A stretch of DNA of 64,000 bases from Acinetobacter pittii ANC 4050. Lineage in GTDB: Bacteria; Pseudomonadota; Gammaproteobacteria; Pseudomonadales; Moraxellaceae. A model generated the notes under the pieces. The model was not told the DNA's origin. It saw nothing but the letters and a program-made list of their open reading frames with translations, and did not search any database. This document shows, one piece after another, positions 9,690-17,673 of this stretch (positions are counted from its first letter, which is position 1; the number at the start of each line of letters is the position of its first letter). The stretch is taken from positions 3,329,943 to 3,393,942 of the forward strand of contig NZ_KB976987.1 in assembly GCF_000399685.1 (NCBI RefSeq). Reading direction: 5' to 3'. Made by a program: the position numbers and the translations under genes.

Positions 9690-9718
9690 AAACAAAAAAG
9701 CCTCTATTTCCAGAGGCT
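9690..9718 (-). terminator. Terminator of metY
   Basis: On the minus strand AGCCTCT, a 6-base loop, AGAGGCT and then TTTTTTGTTTTTT follow the metY stop codon by 18 bases. Confidence 0.85.
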
Positions 9719-9736
9719 TGTTGAATAGTTTAAAAG

Positions 9737-11014
9737 TTATACAGTTGAAAGTGCTTGTTCTAAATCGGCAATTAAGTCATCAATATGCTCAATTCCAATT
9801 GAAAGACGTACCATATCTTCACTTACACCAGCAGATTTAAGTTCTTGTTCATTGAGCTGGCGGTGAGTTGTGGTTGCAGGATGACACGCCAAACTTTTTG
9901 CATCACCAATATTGACCAGACGAGTAAATAGCTGAAGGGCATCGATGAATCGAGTACCACCTTCACGCCCATCTTGCACACCGAAAGATAAAATTGCAGA
10001 AGGTTTACCTTTTACATATTTTTGAGCAAGCTGATGCTGTGGATGATCTTTTAAACCTGCATAGTTGACCCATTTTACTTTTGGATGAGTCTGTAAATAT
10101 TCCGCAATTTTTTGGGCATTTTCAGTATGGCGTTCCATTCGCAGATTTAGAGTTTCTAGACCTTGTAAAATCAAGAAAACACTCAGCGGGCTAATAGCCG
10201 CGCCTGTATTCCGTAAAGGTACAACGCGAGCTCGTGCAATATAAGCAGCTTCACCTAATGCTTCGACATAATTAACCCCGTGATAACTTGGGTCAGGCGT
10301 GTTCAAAACTTTAAAGCGTTCTGGATATTTACCCCAAGGGAATTTACCACTATCGACAATCGCGCCACCAATGCTATTACCGTGTCCACCAATATATTTG
10401 GTAAGAGAGTGAATAACGATATCGGCACCATATTCAAATGGTTTTAATAAAGCAGGGGTGGCAACAGTATTGTCGACGATAACAGGTACACCATATTCAT
10501 GTGCAATTTTTGAAATTGCTTCTAAATCGATAATATTGCCAAGTGGATTACCAATCGATTCAACAAAAACAAGTTTAGTTTTATCATCAATTAAATTACG
10601 TAAGCTTTCTGGTTGTTGGTAATCAAAAAAGCGAACTTCAATACCTTGTTTTGGTAATGTGTGGGCAAATAGATTGTACGTCCCGCCATATAAAGTTGAA
10701 ACTGAGGCAATGTTGTCTCCCGCTTCTGTAATAGTTTGGATGGCATAGGTAATTGCTGCCATTCCAGAAGCCAAGGCTAGCGCACCAATTCCACCTTCAA
10801 GTGCAGCTAGACGTTGTTCAAGTACAGCAGTGGTCGGATTCATAATCCGCGTATAAATATTGCCCTGAACTTTTAAATCGAAAAGGTCGGCACCGTGCTG
10901 TGTATTATCAAATGCATAAGAAGTCGTCTGATAAATAGGGACCGCAACTGCTTTTGTTGTCGCTTCGGGTGAGTAGCCTGCGTGAATGGCTAAGGTTTCA
11001 TCTTTATAAGTCAT
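9737..11014 (-). CDS. metY: O-acetylhomoserine sulfhydrylase (aminocarboxypropyltransferase)
   Basis: This 425-residue PLP enzyme of the Cys/Met metabolism family makes homocysteine from O-acetylhomoserine and sulfide in methionine synthesis. The start (TLAIHAGYSP), the SGMAAI loop near residue 84, DNTVATP near 181 and the PLP lysine K206 in IHSLTKYIGGHG are clear. The length, about 30 residues more than MetB/MetC types, and the segment YVEALGEAAYIARAR favour MetY over cystathionine synthase or lyase. The ATG at 11014 is the first in frame. I saw no SAM riboswitch in the 295 bases upstream, so the mode of regulation is not visible. Confidence 0.9.
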   Translation of the reverse strand: MTYKDETLAIHAGYSPEATTKAVAVPIYQTTSYAFDNTQHGADLFDLKVQGNIYTRIMNPTTAVLEQRLAALEGGIGALALASGMAAITYAIQTITEAGDNIASVSTLYGGTYNLFAHTLPKQGIEVRFFDYQQPESLRNLIDDKTKLVFVESIGNPLGNIIDLEAISKIAHEYGVPVIVDNTVATPALLKPFEYGADIVIHSLTKYIGGHGNSIGGAIVDSGKFPWGKYPERFKVLNTPDPSYHGVNYVEALGEAAYIARARVVPLRNTGAAISPLSVFLILQGLETLNLRMERHTENAQKIAEYLQTHPKVKWVNYAGLKDHPQHQLAQKYVKGKPSAILSFGVQDGREGGTRFIDALQLFTRLVNIGDAKSLACHPATTTHRQLNEQELKSAGVSEDMVRLSIGIEHIDDLIADLEQALSTV

Positions 11015-11222
11015 GATTACTTCATCTTCGTGAGTTAAATATTGAGCGAGTCTAGCTTAAAAGTTAAATAGAAAATTGCAGAAATTCTGGTTTCTTTTCT
11101 AATTTTAGGAATAAAGATAGAAAAATATACGCTGAAACACTGTATAAATCTTATACATAAGCATTTTGCAACTTATTGAAAAAGAAAATTGTTTGATAAA
11201 TCCGTACGATGGAAATCATAAC

Positions 11223-11252
11223 TTCAAGTTGTTGGGGTTTTCAGCGTATAAT
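11223..11252 (+). promoter_or_regulatory. Promoter of ettA
   Basis: TTCAAG (11223-11228), an 18-base spacer and a perfect TATAAT (11247-11252) lie 57 bases before the GTG start of ettA. A small hairpin (ATCGC TTAT GCGAT, 11267-11280) falls in the predicted leader. Confidence 0.5.
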
Positions 11253-11309
11253 ACGCGCGATTATTTATCGCTTATGCGATGTATTGGTTTTTCAATTGAG
11301 GAGTCCTGC

Positions 11310-12971
11310 GTGGCCCAATATATTTATACGATGAACCGAGTGTCTAAGATGGTTCCGCCAAAGCGCGAAATCTTAAAAGACATCTCTTTATCATTTTTCC
11401 CGGGTGCCAAAATTGGTGTACTCGGTTTGAACGGTGCAGGTAAATCTACCTTGCTTCGTATTATGGCTGGCGTAGATAAAGATTTCTCTGGTGAAGCTCG
11501 TGCACAACCTGGAATTAAAATCGGCTATTTAGAGCAAGAGCCGCCACTTGATCCAACTAAAGACGTTCGTGGTAACGTTGAAGATGGCGTACGTGAAGCT
11601 TTAGATGCTTTAGAACGTCTTGATCAGGTATTTGCAGAATATGCAGACCCGGATGCTGATTTTGATGCACTTGCGAAAGAGCAGGAAAAATTAGAATCAA
11701 TCATCCATGCTTGGGATGCGCACAACCTAAACAACCAGCTTGAAATCGCGGCAGATGCCTTGAACCTTCCAGCTTGGGATGCAGACGTAACTAAGCTTTC
11801 AGGTGGTGAACGTCGTCGTGTAGCACTTTGCCGTTTATTGCTTTCAAAGCCAGACATGTTGCTTCTTGACGAACCGACGAACCATTTGGATGCAGAGTCT
11901 GTATCTTGGTTAGAACGCTTCTTGAAAGATTTCCCTGGCACAATCGTTGCGATTACGCATGACCGTTATTTCTTAGATAACGTGGCCGAGTGGATCTTGG
12001 AGCTTGACCGTGGACACGGTATTCCTTACCAAGGTAACTACTCTTCTTGGTTGGAACAGAAAAATGCTCGTTTAGAACAAGAGCAGAAACAAGAAGAATC
12101 TTTTGCTAAAGCATTGAAAAAAGAACTTGAATGGGTTCGTTCAAATGCGAAAGGTCAGCAAAAGAAAAACAAAGCGCGTATGGAGCGTTTTGAAGAGCTT
12201 AACTCTAAAGAATTCCAGCAACGTAATGAAACGTCTGAAATCTACATTCCACCTGGCCCTCGTTTGGGTAATAAAGTTGTGGAAGTGGAAGGTATCAGCA
12301 AATCATTTGACGGCCGCGTGTTGTACGAAAACTTATCGTTTACTGTACCTCCAACAGCAATTGTAGGTATCGTTGGTCCAAACGGTGCGGGTAAAACGAC
12401 TTTATTCCGTATGATGACTGGCGAACAGCAACCTGATACAGGTACTGTGACTTTAGGTGAGTCAGTTAAAGTGGCTTACGTAGGTCAGATTCGTGACACC
12501 CTAGACAATAACAAAACTGTTTGGGAAGAAGTATCTGGTGGTTTAGATATCTTGAAAGTGGGCGATTATGAAATTGCTTCACGTGCTTATATCGGCCGCT
12601 TTAACTTCAAAGGTCAAGATCAGCAAAAACGCGTAGGCGAATTGTCTGGTGGTGAGCGTAACCGTTTACAACTTGCGAAAATTTTACAGCAAGGCGCAAA
12701 CGTTATCTTACTGGATGAGCCATCAAACGACTTGGATATTGAAACTTTACGTGCGCTTGAGGATGCAATTCTTGTGTTCCCAGGTACAGTAATGGTGGTA
12801 TCGCATGACCGTTGGTTCCTTGACCGTATCGCGACACACATCTTGTCGTTTGAAAATGAACAGCCAGAATTCTACACAGGTAACTATGCAGAATATGAAG
12901 CGTATCGTCAGTCACGTTTAGGTGAAGACGCTGTTCAAAAACGTACTAAATACAAAAAAATTAGCGGATAA
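11310..12971 (+). CDS. ettA: Energy-dependent translational throttle protein EttA (ABC-F)
   Basis: This 553-residue soluble ABC-F ATPase binds the ribosomal E site and gates entry into elongation according to the ATP/ADP ratio in the family prototype. It has two ABC cassettes: Walker A GLNGAGKS (39-46) with signature LSGGERRR, and a second Walker A GPNGAGKT with LSGGERNR. They are joined by the charged linker and arm region (WLEQKNARLEQEQKQEE) typical of EttA. I place the start at the GTG at 11310 because it yields MAQYIYTMNRVSK, matching family N-termini, has GAGGAG five bases upstream, and lies after a TATAAT box. An upstream in-frame TTG at 11166 would put the promoter inside the gene. Confidence 0.95.
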   Translation: MAQYIYTMNRVSKMVPPKREILKDISLSFFPGAKIGVLGLNGAGKSTLLRIMAGVDKDFSGEARAQPGIKIGYLEQEPPLDPTKDVRGNVEDGVREALDALERLDQVFAEYADPDADFDALAKEQEKLESIIHAWDAHNLNNQLEIAADALNLPAWDADVTKLSGGERRRVALCRLLLSKPDMLLLDEPTNHLDAESVSWLERFLKDFPGTIVAITHDRYFLDNVAEWILELDRGHGIPYQGNYSSWLEQKNARLEQEQKQEESFAKALKKELEWVRSNAKGQQKKNKARMERFEELNSKEFQQRNETSEIYIPPGPRLGNKVVEVEGISKSFDGRVLYENLSFTVPPTAIVGIVGPNGAGKTTLFRMMTGEQQPDTGTVTLGESVKVAYVGQIRDTLDNNKTVWEEVSGGLDILKVGDYEIASRAYIGRFNFKGQDQQKRVGELSGGERNRLQLAKILQQGANVILLDEPSNDLDIETLRALEDAILVFPGTVMVVSHDRWFLDRIATHILSFENEQPEFYTGNYAEYEAYRQSRLGEDAVQKRTKYKKISG

Positions 12972-12983
12972 TTTTGCTAATTT

Positions 12984-13013
12984 AAAAAAAACCAGCCTAC
13001 GGGCTGGTTTTTT
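12984..13013. terminator. Bidirectional terminator after ettA
   Basis: The stem ACCAGCC / GGCTGGT is flanked by seven As and six Ts between convergent genes ending at 12971 and 13016. Confidence 0.88.
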
Positions 13014-13015
13014 AT

Positions 13016-13399
13016 TTATGAAAAAGCCAATTTACTAAAGGCTTCCTGTAAGCAGCGATCTGCATCAGGATGTCCCTGACTTGCGGCTTTTTGTAACCAC
13101 TTTTCAGCCTCACTATAATTTTTATCTAGACCAAATTGTCCATTTAGATAACCAATACCCAGTTTAAATGAAGCATCTGGGCTACCACGTAAAGCTGCGC
13201 GTAAATAACACCACATGGCATTTCGGTCATTAGGAGTTATATCTAACCAATTTTGCATACGTTCATGATCTTGCTCGGCTAACTCTTCAAAGCGTAAACC
13301 TTGTTCAATCTCATCAACTGCTTGCGAATGCATATCAGCGGTTAAGTTCTCAAAAGCAAACAAGTGATTAAGCCCATGCTTGATTGATTTCATATTCAT
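13016..13399 (-). CDS. Sel1-like repeat protein, function unknown
   Basis: This is a 127-residue cytosolic protein without signal peptide. Its second half carries Sel1/TPR-like repeats: AALRGSPDASFKLGIGYLNG and YSEAEKWLQKAASQGHPDAD have the alternating Ala/Gly pattern of helix-turn-helix solenoids that bind other proteins. The start is taken at the ATG at 13399 because AGGGAGA lies six bases before it; an in-frame upstream ATG at 13441 lacks such a site. It is a single gene between terminators. I cannot assign a partner or pathway. Confidence 0.7.
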   Translation of the reverse strand: MNMKSIKHGLNHLFAFENLTADMHSQAVDEIEQGLRFEELAEQDHERMQNWLDITPNDRNAMWCYLRAALRGSPDASFKLGIGYLNGQFGLDKNYSEAEKWLQKAASQGHPDADRCLQEAFSKLAFS

Positions 13400-13681
13400 G
13401 ATAGTTCTCCCTTGTTCCTCAATTTGATTGAATTGACTCACACTTTTAAGCTAGTCCCTTATATTGAAATATTATGTTTTTTTTTGTAAATATAATATAG
13501 CGCATTTGGATGAAAACAGATGAGGTTTTAGCTTACATAAAAGTTACATCTGTTTTTACGTATAGTGGAATTACTATAAGAATAGAGTATTCCCAGTTAA
13601 ATCAAGAATTCTTTAAAACTAGAAAATAGTTTTTATTTAATATAAGAAAATTTATAAATATCAAACAAAAGAAATTTTCTT
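13400..13681. other. AT-rich intergenic region with stem-loop
   Basis: This stretch upstream of the Sel1-like gene contains an inverted repeat AAAACAGATG / CATCTGTTTT (13513-13522 and 13547-13556, 24-base loop) and a smaller TATAGT-ggaatt-ACTATA (13561-13578). There is no credible reading frame. The larger stem with its T-run could be the end of a small RNA, which I cannot confirm. Confidence 0.35.
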
Positions 13682-13715
13682 AAACAAAAACCAGCCTATG
13701 GGCTGGTTTTTGTTT
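13682..13715. terminator. Bidirectional terminator after the lipoprotein gene
   Basis: The long perfect stem AAACAAAAACCAGCC / GGCTGGTTTTTGTTT has a four-base loop. Its core is the same ACCAGCC-GGCTGGT pair as the terminator at 12984-13013. It mainly serves the minus-strand gene ending at 13730. Confidence 0.85.
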
Positions 13716-13729
13716 AAGAGTGAATGAAT

Positions 13730-14422
13730 TTATTTATTAAAGTCACCATGCAAATCTGACCAGATTAATGATGGGGCTACTGTAATTACATCAAAGGTCA
13801 TCGCAAGAGGATATAACGCCATGCGTGTTACACGTTTAAACGGATGTTTCTTGGTTACTTCATCTTTTTGTTGTAGAGCGACTGGGTAGGGAGTTGGGAG
13901 CTGCTGTTGAATCTTTTGATTATCTGCTTTTTGATAAATCTTTCCCTTAAAGCGGATTATGGTGAAAGGGTAGAAAACTTGTTTTTGATTTTTCATTGCC
14001 ATAAATTGATTTTTAAACCCTAATGTATTTAAAAGTTCTTTTTGTTTTTCATCTATTTGATAAGTAGGAATATTATAACGAATCGTTATCTCGCCATGAA
14101 AATGAGTAGAATCATCCATCTCAAGTACAAGCGGTGATGGTGTCTTTAAAGTTCTCTGTTCTGCTGGAATACTTTTGATAATATTTAAAAGGTTTGAGCT
14201 ACCGTCAGTCATTAAATAGTTATAGTCTTTCCCCACAAATACAAAACCTTGTTCTTGGTCATTTTTAACTGTTTGACCTAAGGCAATAATTTGATCATTT
14301 TTTAAAACAGTGGTTTTAATTTCAGTTGTTTCATTTGGTAAAGCGGTGGACAATAGATTCGTTGCGCAGCCTGTTAGGCCAAGGCAAATGGTTAATATCG
14401 ATATAGAAAAAAGCTTGTACAT
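13730..14422 (-). CDS. Putative lipoprotein, function unknown
   Basis: This 230-residue protein has a lipoprotein signal peptide: MYKLFSISILTICLGLTGC with the lipobox L-T-G-C at 16-19, followed by ATN, which fits outer-membrane rather than inner-membrane retention. The mature part alternates polar strands (QGFVFVGKDYNYLMTDG, FHGEITIRYNIPTY) and ends with a hydrophobic segment MALYPLAMTFDVITVAPSLIW. That ending, with its VTRMALYPLA motif, resembles small lipoproteins often annotated as DUF-type in gammaproteobacteria, but I do not recognise a family with certainty. It diverges from the czc operon; a shared control region of about 160 bases lies between. Confidence 0.7.
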   Translation of the reverse strand: MYKLFSISILTICLGLTGCATNLLSTALPNETTEIKTTVLKNDQIIALGQTVKNDQEQGFVFVGKDYNYLMTDGSSNLLNIIKSIPAEQRTLKTPSPLVLEMDDSTHFHGEITIRYNIPTYQIDEKQKELLNTLGFKNQFMAMKNQKQVFYPFTIIRFKGKIYQKADNQKIQQQLPTPYPVALQQKDEVTKKHPFKRVTRMALYPLAMTFDVITVAPSLIWSDLHGDFNK

Positions 14423-14450
14423 AATGATTACTCAAAAAGAAATTATTTTT

Positions 14451-14469
14451 GTCTCGTATAGCGTGAGAC
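14451..14469. repeat. Inverted repeat in lipoprotein/czcI divergent region
   Basis: GTCTC and GAGAC arms are separated by 9 bases, 30 bases upstream of the lipoprotein start. It is a possible operator or leader hairpin for that gene; support is weak. Confidence 0.3.
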
Positions 14470-14511
14470 TAAGTTCTAAATTAAAAAATGGGGATTTATG
14501 AATCGAGGTTT

Positions 14512-14526
14512 TGTAATTTTATTACA
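14512..14526. promoter_or_regulatory. Candidate operator upstream of czcI (TGTAAT-TTT-ATTACA)
   Basis: A perfect inverted repeat with 6-base arms and a 3-base centre ends 15 bases before the putative -10 element at 14541, so it covers the expected -35 position. That is a suitable place for a metal-responsive regulator, whose identity is not visible in the window. Confidence 0.4.
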
Positions 14527-14537
14527 TGCCTACTGCC

Positions 14538-14546
14538 TGTTATAGT
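14538..14546 (+). promoter_or_regulatory. Candidate extended -10 promoter of the czc operon
   Basis: TG-T-TATAGT forms an extended -10 element 36 bases before the czcI start. No good -35 hexamer is seen; the palindrome at 14512-14526 occupies that place. Confidence 0.35.
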
Positions 14547-14581
14547 GGCTCTGTTCAACTTTTTAGTTTAATGGTGCGCTT

Positions 14582-14980
14582 TTGCCACGTTCCGCCGTTT
14601 TTGTGTCTATCTTGTTTAGTTTGCTCATATTCCAAAGTTTATGGAATGTGGCGGCAGCATTTTGCATGCACGAAAATCAGGAAAAAGCATTACATCATTT
14701 TGGGCATCATACGGCTTTGAATGTAGATCAGGCTTCACCTCATGCTCATAGTGAACAAAGCGATAAGGTAAACACTTCTCATAAAGCACCTTTAAACTTG
14801 CAAGATCATCATGACCATTTACCAACATGTTTTCATGTGGTGATGACTGAAGTTGAAAAACAAGCTCAGGTGCCTGTAGTGCATGTGCAGGAACTCTCAC
14901 AAATTTATCACTGGTCAAATTCTTATCAGTCTCCGCATCTCGGTGCTCTGAAACCGCCTCCTGTTTTAACCCCGCTATAG
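14582..14980 (+). CDS. czcI: CzcI-like protein at the head of the czc operon
   Basis: This 132-residue protein starts with a signal-like hydrophobic segment (VFVSILFSLLIFQSLWNVAAAFC, about 6-28). A His-rich exported part follows (HENQEKALHHFGHH, HAHSEQSD, LQDHHDHLPTCFH), then a Pro-rich tail. The composition and the position just before czcC match the small CzcI proteins of heavy-metal resistance operons, thought to be periplasmic metal-binding regulators. The only usable start in frame before the signal is TTG at 14582, because a TAG stop lies at 14564. The gap to czcC is 54 bases. The symbol rests on context and composition, not on a strong signature. Confidence 0.65.
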   Translation: MPRSAVFVSILFSLLIFQSLWNVAAAFCMHENQEKALHHFGHHTALNVDQASPHAHSEQSDKVNTSHKAPLNLQDHHDHLPTCFHVVMTEVEKQAQVPVVHVQELSQIYHWSNSYQSPHLGALKPPPVLTPL

Positions 14981-15034
14981 GTGGGGTAGCCAAAAAAAGC
15001 CCACCGCATCTTATATTCATTGCGGGGCTAAAAC

Positions 15035-16450
15035 ATGTCTTTTATTTTTCAAAATCAGGTGAGCCTTGGTTGCTCATCACGTAATAACGTTAAGTTAACG
15101 TTAAAAAAAGCTGTAACGTTCTCAAGCCTGTCTATTGCCATGCTATTGGTTGGACAAGTAACGATGGCTCAGTCTGAGATTCAACAAGAACATTCTATCC
15201 AAAAAGCAGCGTTTAATTTTGAACAGGCACTGGCACAAGTTCAAAGCTATCAAAGTCAACAAGGCACTTGGCAAGCACAGCAGCAAATGGCTGAGGCTAA
15301 TTTAAAGCAAAGTCATTTATGGGCCAACCCAAGTCTTTCCATTGAGCAAACAGGGTTCCAAAGTGATCAAGAAAAAGAACTTGCGATAGGTATTTCTCAG
15401 CCTTTAGATATTTTTGGACAACGTAAGGCGGCACAAAATTTAGCAAAAGTGGAAATATCAAAAATTGATTTGGCTGAGCAGCGTTATAAAGCTGAACTTG
15501 AATTAATTGTTAAATATTTCTGGTCACAAGTGGCTTTGCTTGAGCTTGAAAAGTCTCTTGTTGGAGAACAGCTAGCCGTTAGCCAAGAAAATTTACAAGC
15601 ATCGGAAAAACGTTATCAAGCAGGCAGTATTGCACAAGTTGATGTAGATCGAGTGCGGATGTCTCACTTGGAAAATCAGCGTTTGTATCAACAGGTCGAT
15701 TTAAAACTTCAAGTTGCGAAACAACAGTTAGTGAACTTATGGGGAGGTGGTTCAAGTCAGTTTCAGCTATTCCAAAGTCCAAATCAGTTATGGGCGTTGG
15801 CGGCGAATGTAGAACCCAGCCAAGATACGCAAAATAATTTATTAGAGCGTTCTTTCCAGCTAGATGCTCTTGCGCAGCAAGCCAATATTCAACAGCTTAA
15901 AGCAAAAGCAAGACCGCAACCTACTGTAACTTTGGGTGTTAATAACACTCGTTCTCCAGAACAGCGTACGGATAATCAAATTCGATTAGGGGTAGAAATT
16001 CCTTTAAATCTTTTTAATCGCCAGCAATACGGAATCAAGATTGCTCAGGCCAAGCAAGAGCTGTCTCAACTCCAGCAAAGCTTTTATCGACAGCAAAATC
16101 AAGCGGATATTGAAACTCTGATATCAGAGTTAAAAGGCTTACATATTCAGTTCAAGCAATTAAATGATCAGCAAGTTCCTCTTGCTATTCAAGTTCAGCA
16201 AAAAACATTGCAAGGTTTCCGTTTAGGTAAGTTCGCCGTTACCGATGTTCAGCAAGCCACCATGCAATTGCAAGACGTGCGCTTACGTAAAGTCGAGCTA
16301 CTAAAACAGGCTTGGCAAAACTCAATTGAAATTCAAAGTTTGCGTCTTGGGTTAGAACCAGAACAAATCATGGCGAAAGATGCCTTAATGCAACTCAATC
16401 AACGTGCTTGGCAACAAAGTCAAACGTTCCCAACTCAGGCAGGAGAATAA
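15035..16450 (+). CDS. czcC: CzcC-type outer membrane factor (TolC family)
   Basis: This 471-residue outer-membrane channel belongs to a tripartite metal efflux pump. The signal peptide (core about residues 27-45, TFSSLSIAMLLVGQVTMAQ) is preceded by an unusually long n-region of about 25 residues, so the true start may lie further down. The mature protein shows the two OEP repeats with long coiled-coil helices rich in Gln and Ala (LAQVQSYQSQQGTWQAQQQM; second repeat around LAQQANIQQLKAKARPQPTV). It would join the CzcA/CzcB complex to export Zn, Cd or Co ions. The stop codon is two bases before the czcB start. Confidence 0.9.
   Translation: MSFIFQNQVSLGCSSRNNVKLTLKKAVTFSSLSIAMLLVGQVTMAQSEIQQEHSIQKAAFNFEQALAQVQSYQSQQGTWQAQQQMAEANLKQSHLWANPSLSIEQTGFQSDQEKELAIGISQPLDIFGQRKAAQNLAKVEISKIDLAEQRYKAELELIVKYFWSQVALLELEKSLVGEQLAVSQENLQASEKRYQAGSIAQVDVDRVRMSHLENQRLYQQVDLKLQVAKQQLVNLWGGGSSQFQLFQSPNQLWALAANVEPSQDTQNNLLERSFQLDALAQQANIQQLKAKARPQPTVTLGVNNTRSPEQRTDNQIRLGVEIPLNLFNRQQYGIKIAQAKQELSQLQQSFYRQQNQADIETLISELKGLHIQFKQLNDQQVPLAIQVQQKTLQGFRLGKFAVTDVQQATMQLQDVRLRKVELLKQAWQNSIEIQSLRLGLEPEQIMAKDALMQLNQRAWQQSQTFPTQAGE
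15086..15102. repeat. Perfect 17-bp palindrome inside the 5' end of czcC
   Basis: AACGTTAA-G-TTAACGTT has 8-base perfect arms around one base, 51 bases after the czcC ATG and before the signal peptide core. A further AACGTT follows at 15115-15120. Confidence 0.6.
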
Positions 16451-16452
16451 TA

Positions 16453-17673
16453 ATGTCGTCAAATTTAAAGAAAAATTCTCAATGGCTTTGGGTAGGGGTG
16501 ATTGCTGTAATCACTGCACTATTAATTGGTTTACTGGTTTTAAATTCAAAAAATAAATCTAATTCTTCGGAAGCATTGGGAGGCCACGGGCATGCTGAAG
16601 AAGAGGGTGAAGAACACCATGAAGAGGATGAAAAACCACTGCTACTCACTGCTCAGCAAATGCAGGAACAAAATTTAAAAATTGAACAAGCTGAACTAGG
16701 TGAAGTTCCTCAACTTCAAACTTATCCAGCAAAATTGGTGGTGAATACCGACCGACAAGCCCATGTCTCACCAAGTTTTAGTGGTCGTGTCGAAGCGGTA
16801 TATGTTGAATTGGGGCAACAGGTTAAAAAAGGGCAGGCACTTGCAAGCTTATTGGTTCCAGATCTGGTCGATCAACAAGCCAACTTGCAAATCGCCCAGT
16901 CTAATCTTGATTTAGCGCGTCAGGACTATGAACGTGAACGTAGCTTATGGTCTCAAGGAATTTCTGCCAAACAAGATTATCAAAGAGCTTATAACGCCTA
17001 TCAGCAAGCACAAATTCAGGTTAAAGCAGCTCGCTCGCGCTTAAATGCATTCGGGGCAGGTTCAGGCTCAGGAGGGCGTTACACCTTAACCGCACCAATT
17101 GCTGGCATGGTCAGTAATAAAGATATTGTAGTGGGTGAAAACGTACAGCTAGCAGATCAGCTTTTTATTATTAATCAGCTTGATCAGTTATGGTTGGAAT
17201 TCATTTTACCAAGCAATGCAAATATCAATGTACAGCCAAATCAACAGATTGAATTTAAATCTTTACAAACTGGGAATGCATTTAAAGCTCAGGTTCAAAG
17301 TTTAACAACAGAGGCCGATGCTCAAACGGGACGTTTACAAGTGCGTGCCAAGGTCTTGGCAAATAACAGTGAATTGCGTCCAAACTTAATGGTTAATGTT
17401 GAGCTGAATTCTTCAGGCACAACGCAAAAAGTGACCCGTGTAAAAGCTCAGGCGATTCAACAAGTCGAAGGGAAAGACGTTATCTTTACCCCAAAAATGG
17501 TTAAAACAGGCTTTGAATTTGAGCCTGTCATTGTGCAGTTGGGACAACGCTCTAAAGATGGTCAGTGGGTCGAAGTTGTAAAAGGTGTTAATCCAAGCCA
17601 GCGCTATGTGGCTGAAGGTAGCTTCTTGCTGAAATCCGAATTGGAAAAAGGAGAGGCGGAACATGGACATTAA
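16453..17673 (+). CDS. czcB: CzcB-type efflux RND periplasmic adaptor
   Basis: This 406-residue membrane fusion protein links CzcA to CzcC. A single N-terminal membrane segment (about 12-30) is followed by a metal-binding stretch rich in His and Glu (GGHGHAEEEGEEHHEEDE, 43-60). Then come the barrel-sandwich hybrid (VSPSFSGRVEAVYVELGQQV), an alpha hairpin (QANLQIAQSNLDLARQDYER) and the returning lipoyl half (YTLTAPIAGMVSNKDI). The start is set at the ATG at 16453, with AGGAG upstream; an in-frame upstream ATG at 16408 lies inside czcC. It overlaps czcA by 11 bases, which indicates translational coupling. Confidence 0.93.
   Translation: MSSNLKKNSQWLWVGVIAVITALLIGLLVLNSKNKSNSSEALGGHGHAEEEGEEHHEEDEKPLLLTAQQMQEQNLKIEQAELGEVPQLQTYPAKLVVNTDRQAHVSPSFSGRVEAVYVELGQQVKKGQALASLLVPDLVDQQANLQIAQSNLDLARQDYERERSLWSQGISAKQDYQRAYNAYQQAQIQVKAARSRLNAFGAGSGSGGRYTLTAPIAGMVSNKDIVVGENVQLADQLFIINQLDQLWLEFILPSNANINVQPNQQIEFKSLQTGNAFKAQVQSLTTEADAQTGRLQVRAKVLANNSELRPNLMVNVELNSSGTTQKVTRVKAQAIQQVEGKDVIFTPKMVKTGFEFEPVIVQLGQRSKDGQWVEVVKGVNPSQRYVAEGSFLLKSELEKGEAEHGH

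Noticed and set aside
11015..11165. A SAM riboswitch upstream of metY
   Set aside because: The region lacks the long paired structure and conserved cores of any SAM riboswitch class I know.
11166..11309. An N-terminal extension of ettA from TTG 11166
   Set aside because: The extension contains a TATAAT promoter box and does not match EttA N-termini; GTG 11310 has a good ribosome site.
14625..15020. A minus-strand reading frame over the czcI region
   Set aside because: It is antisense to czcI and has no family match or ribosome site.
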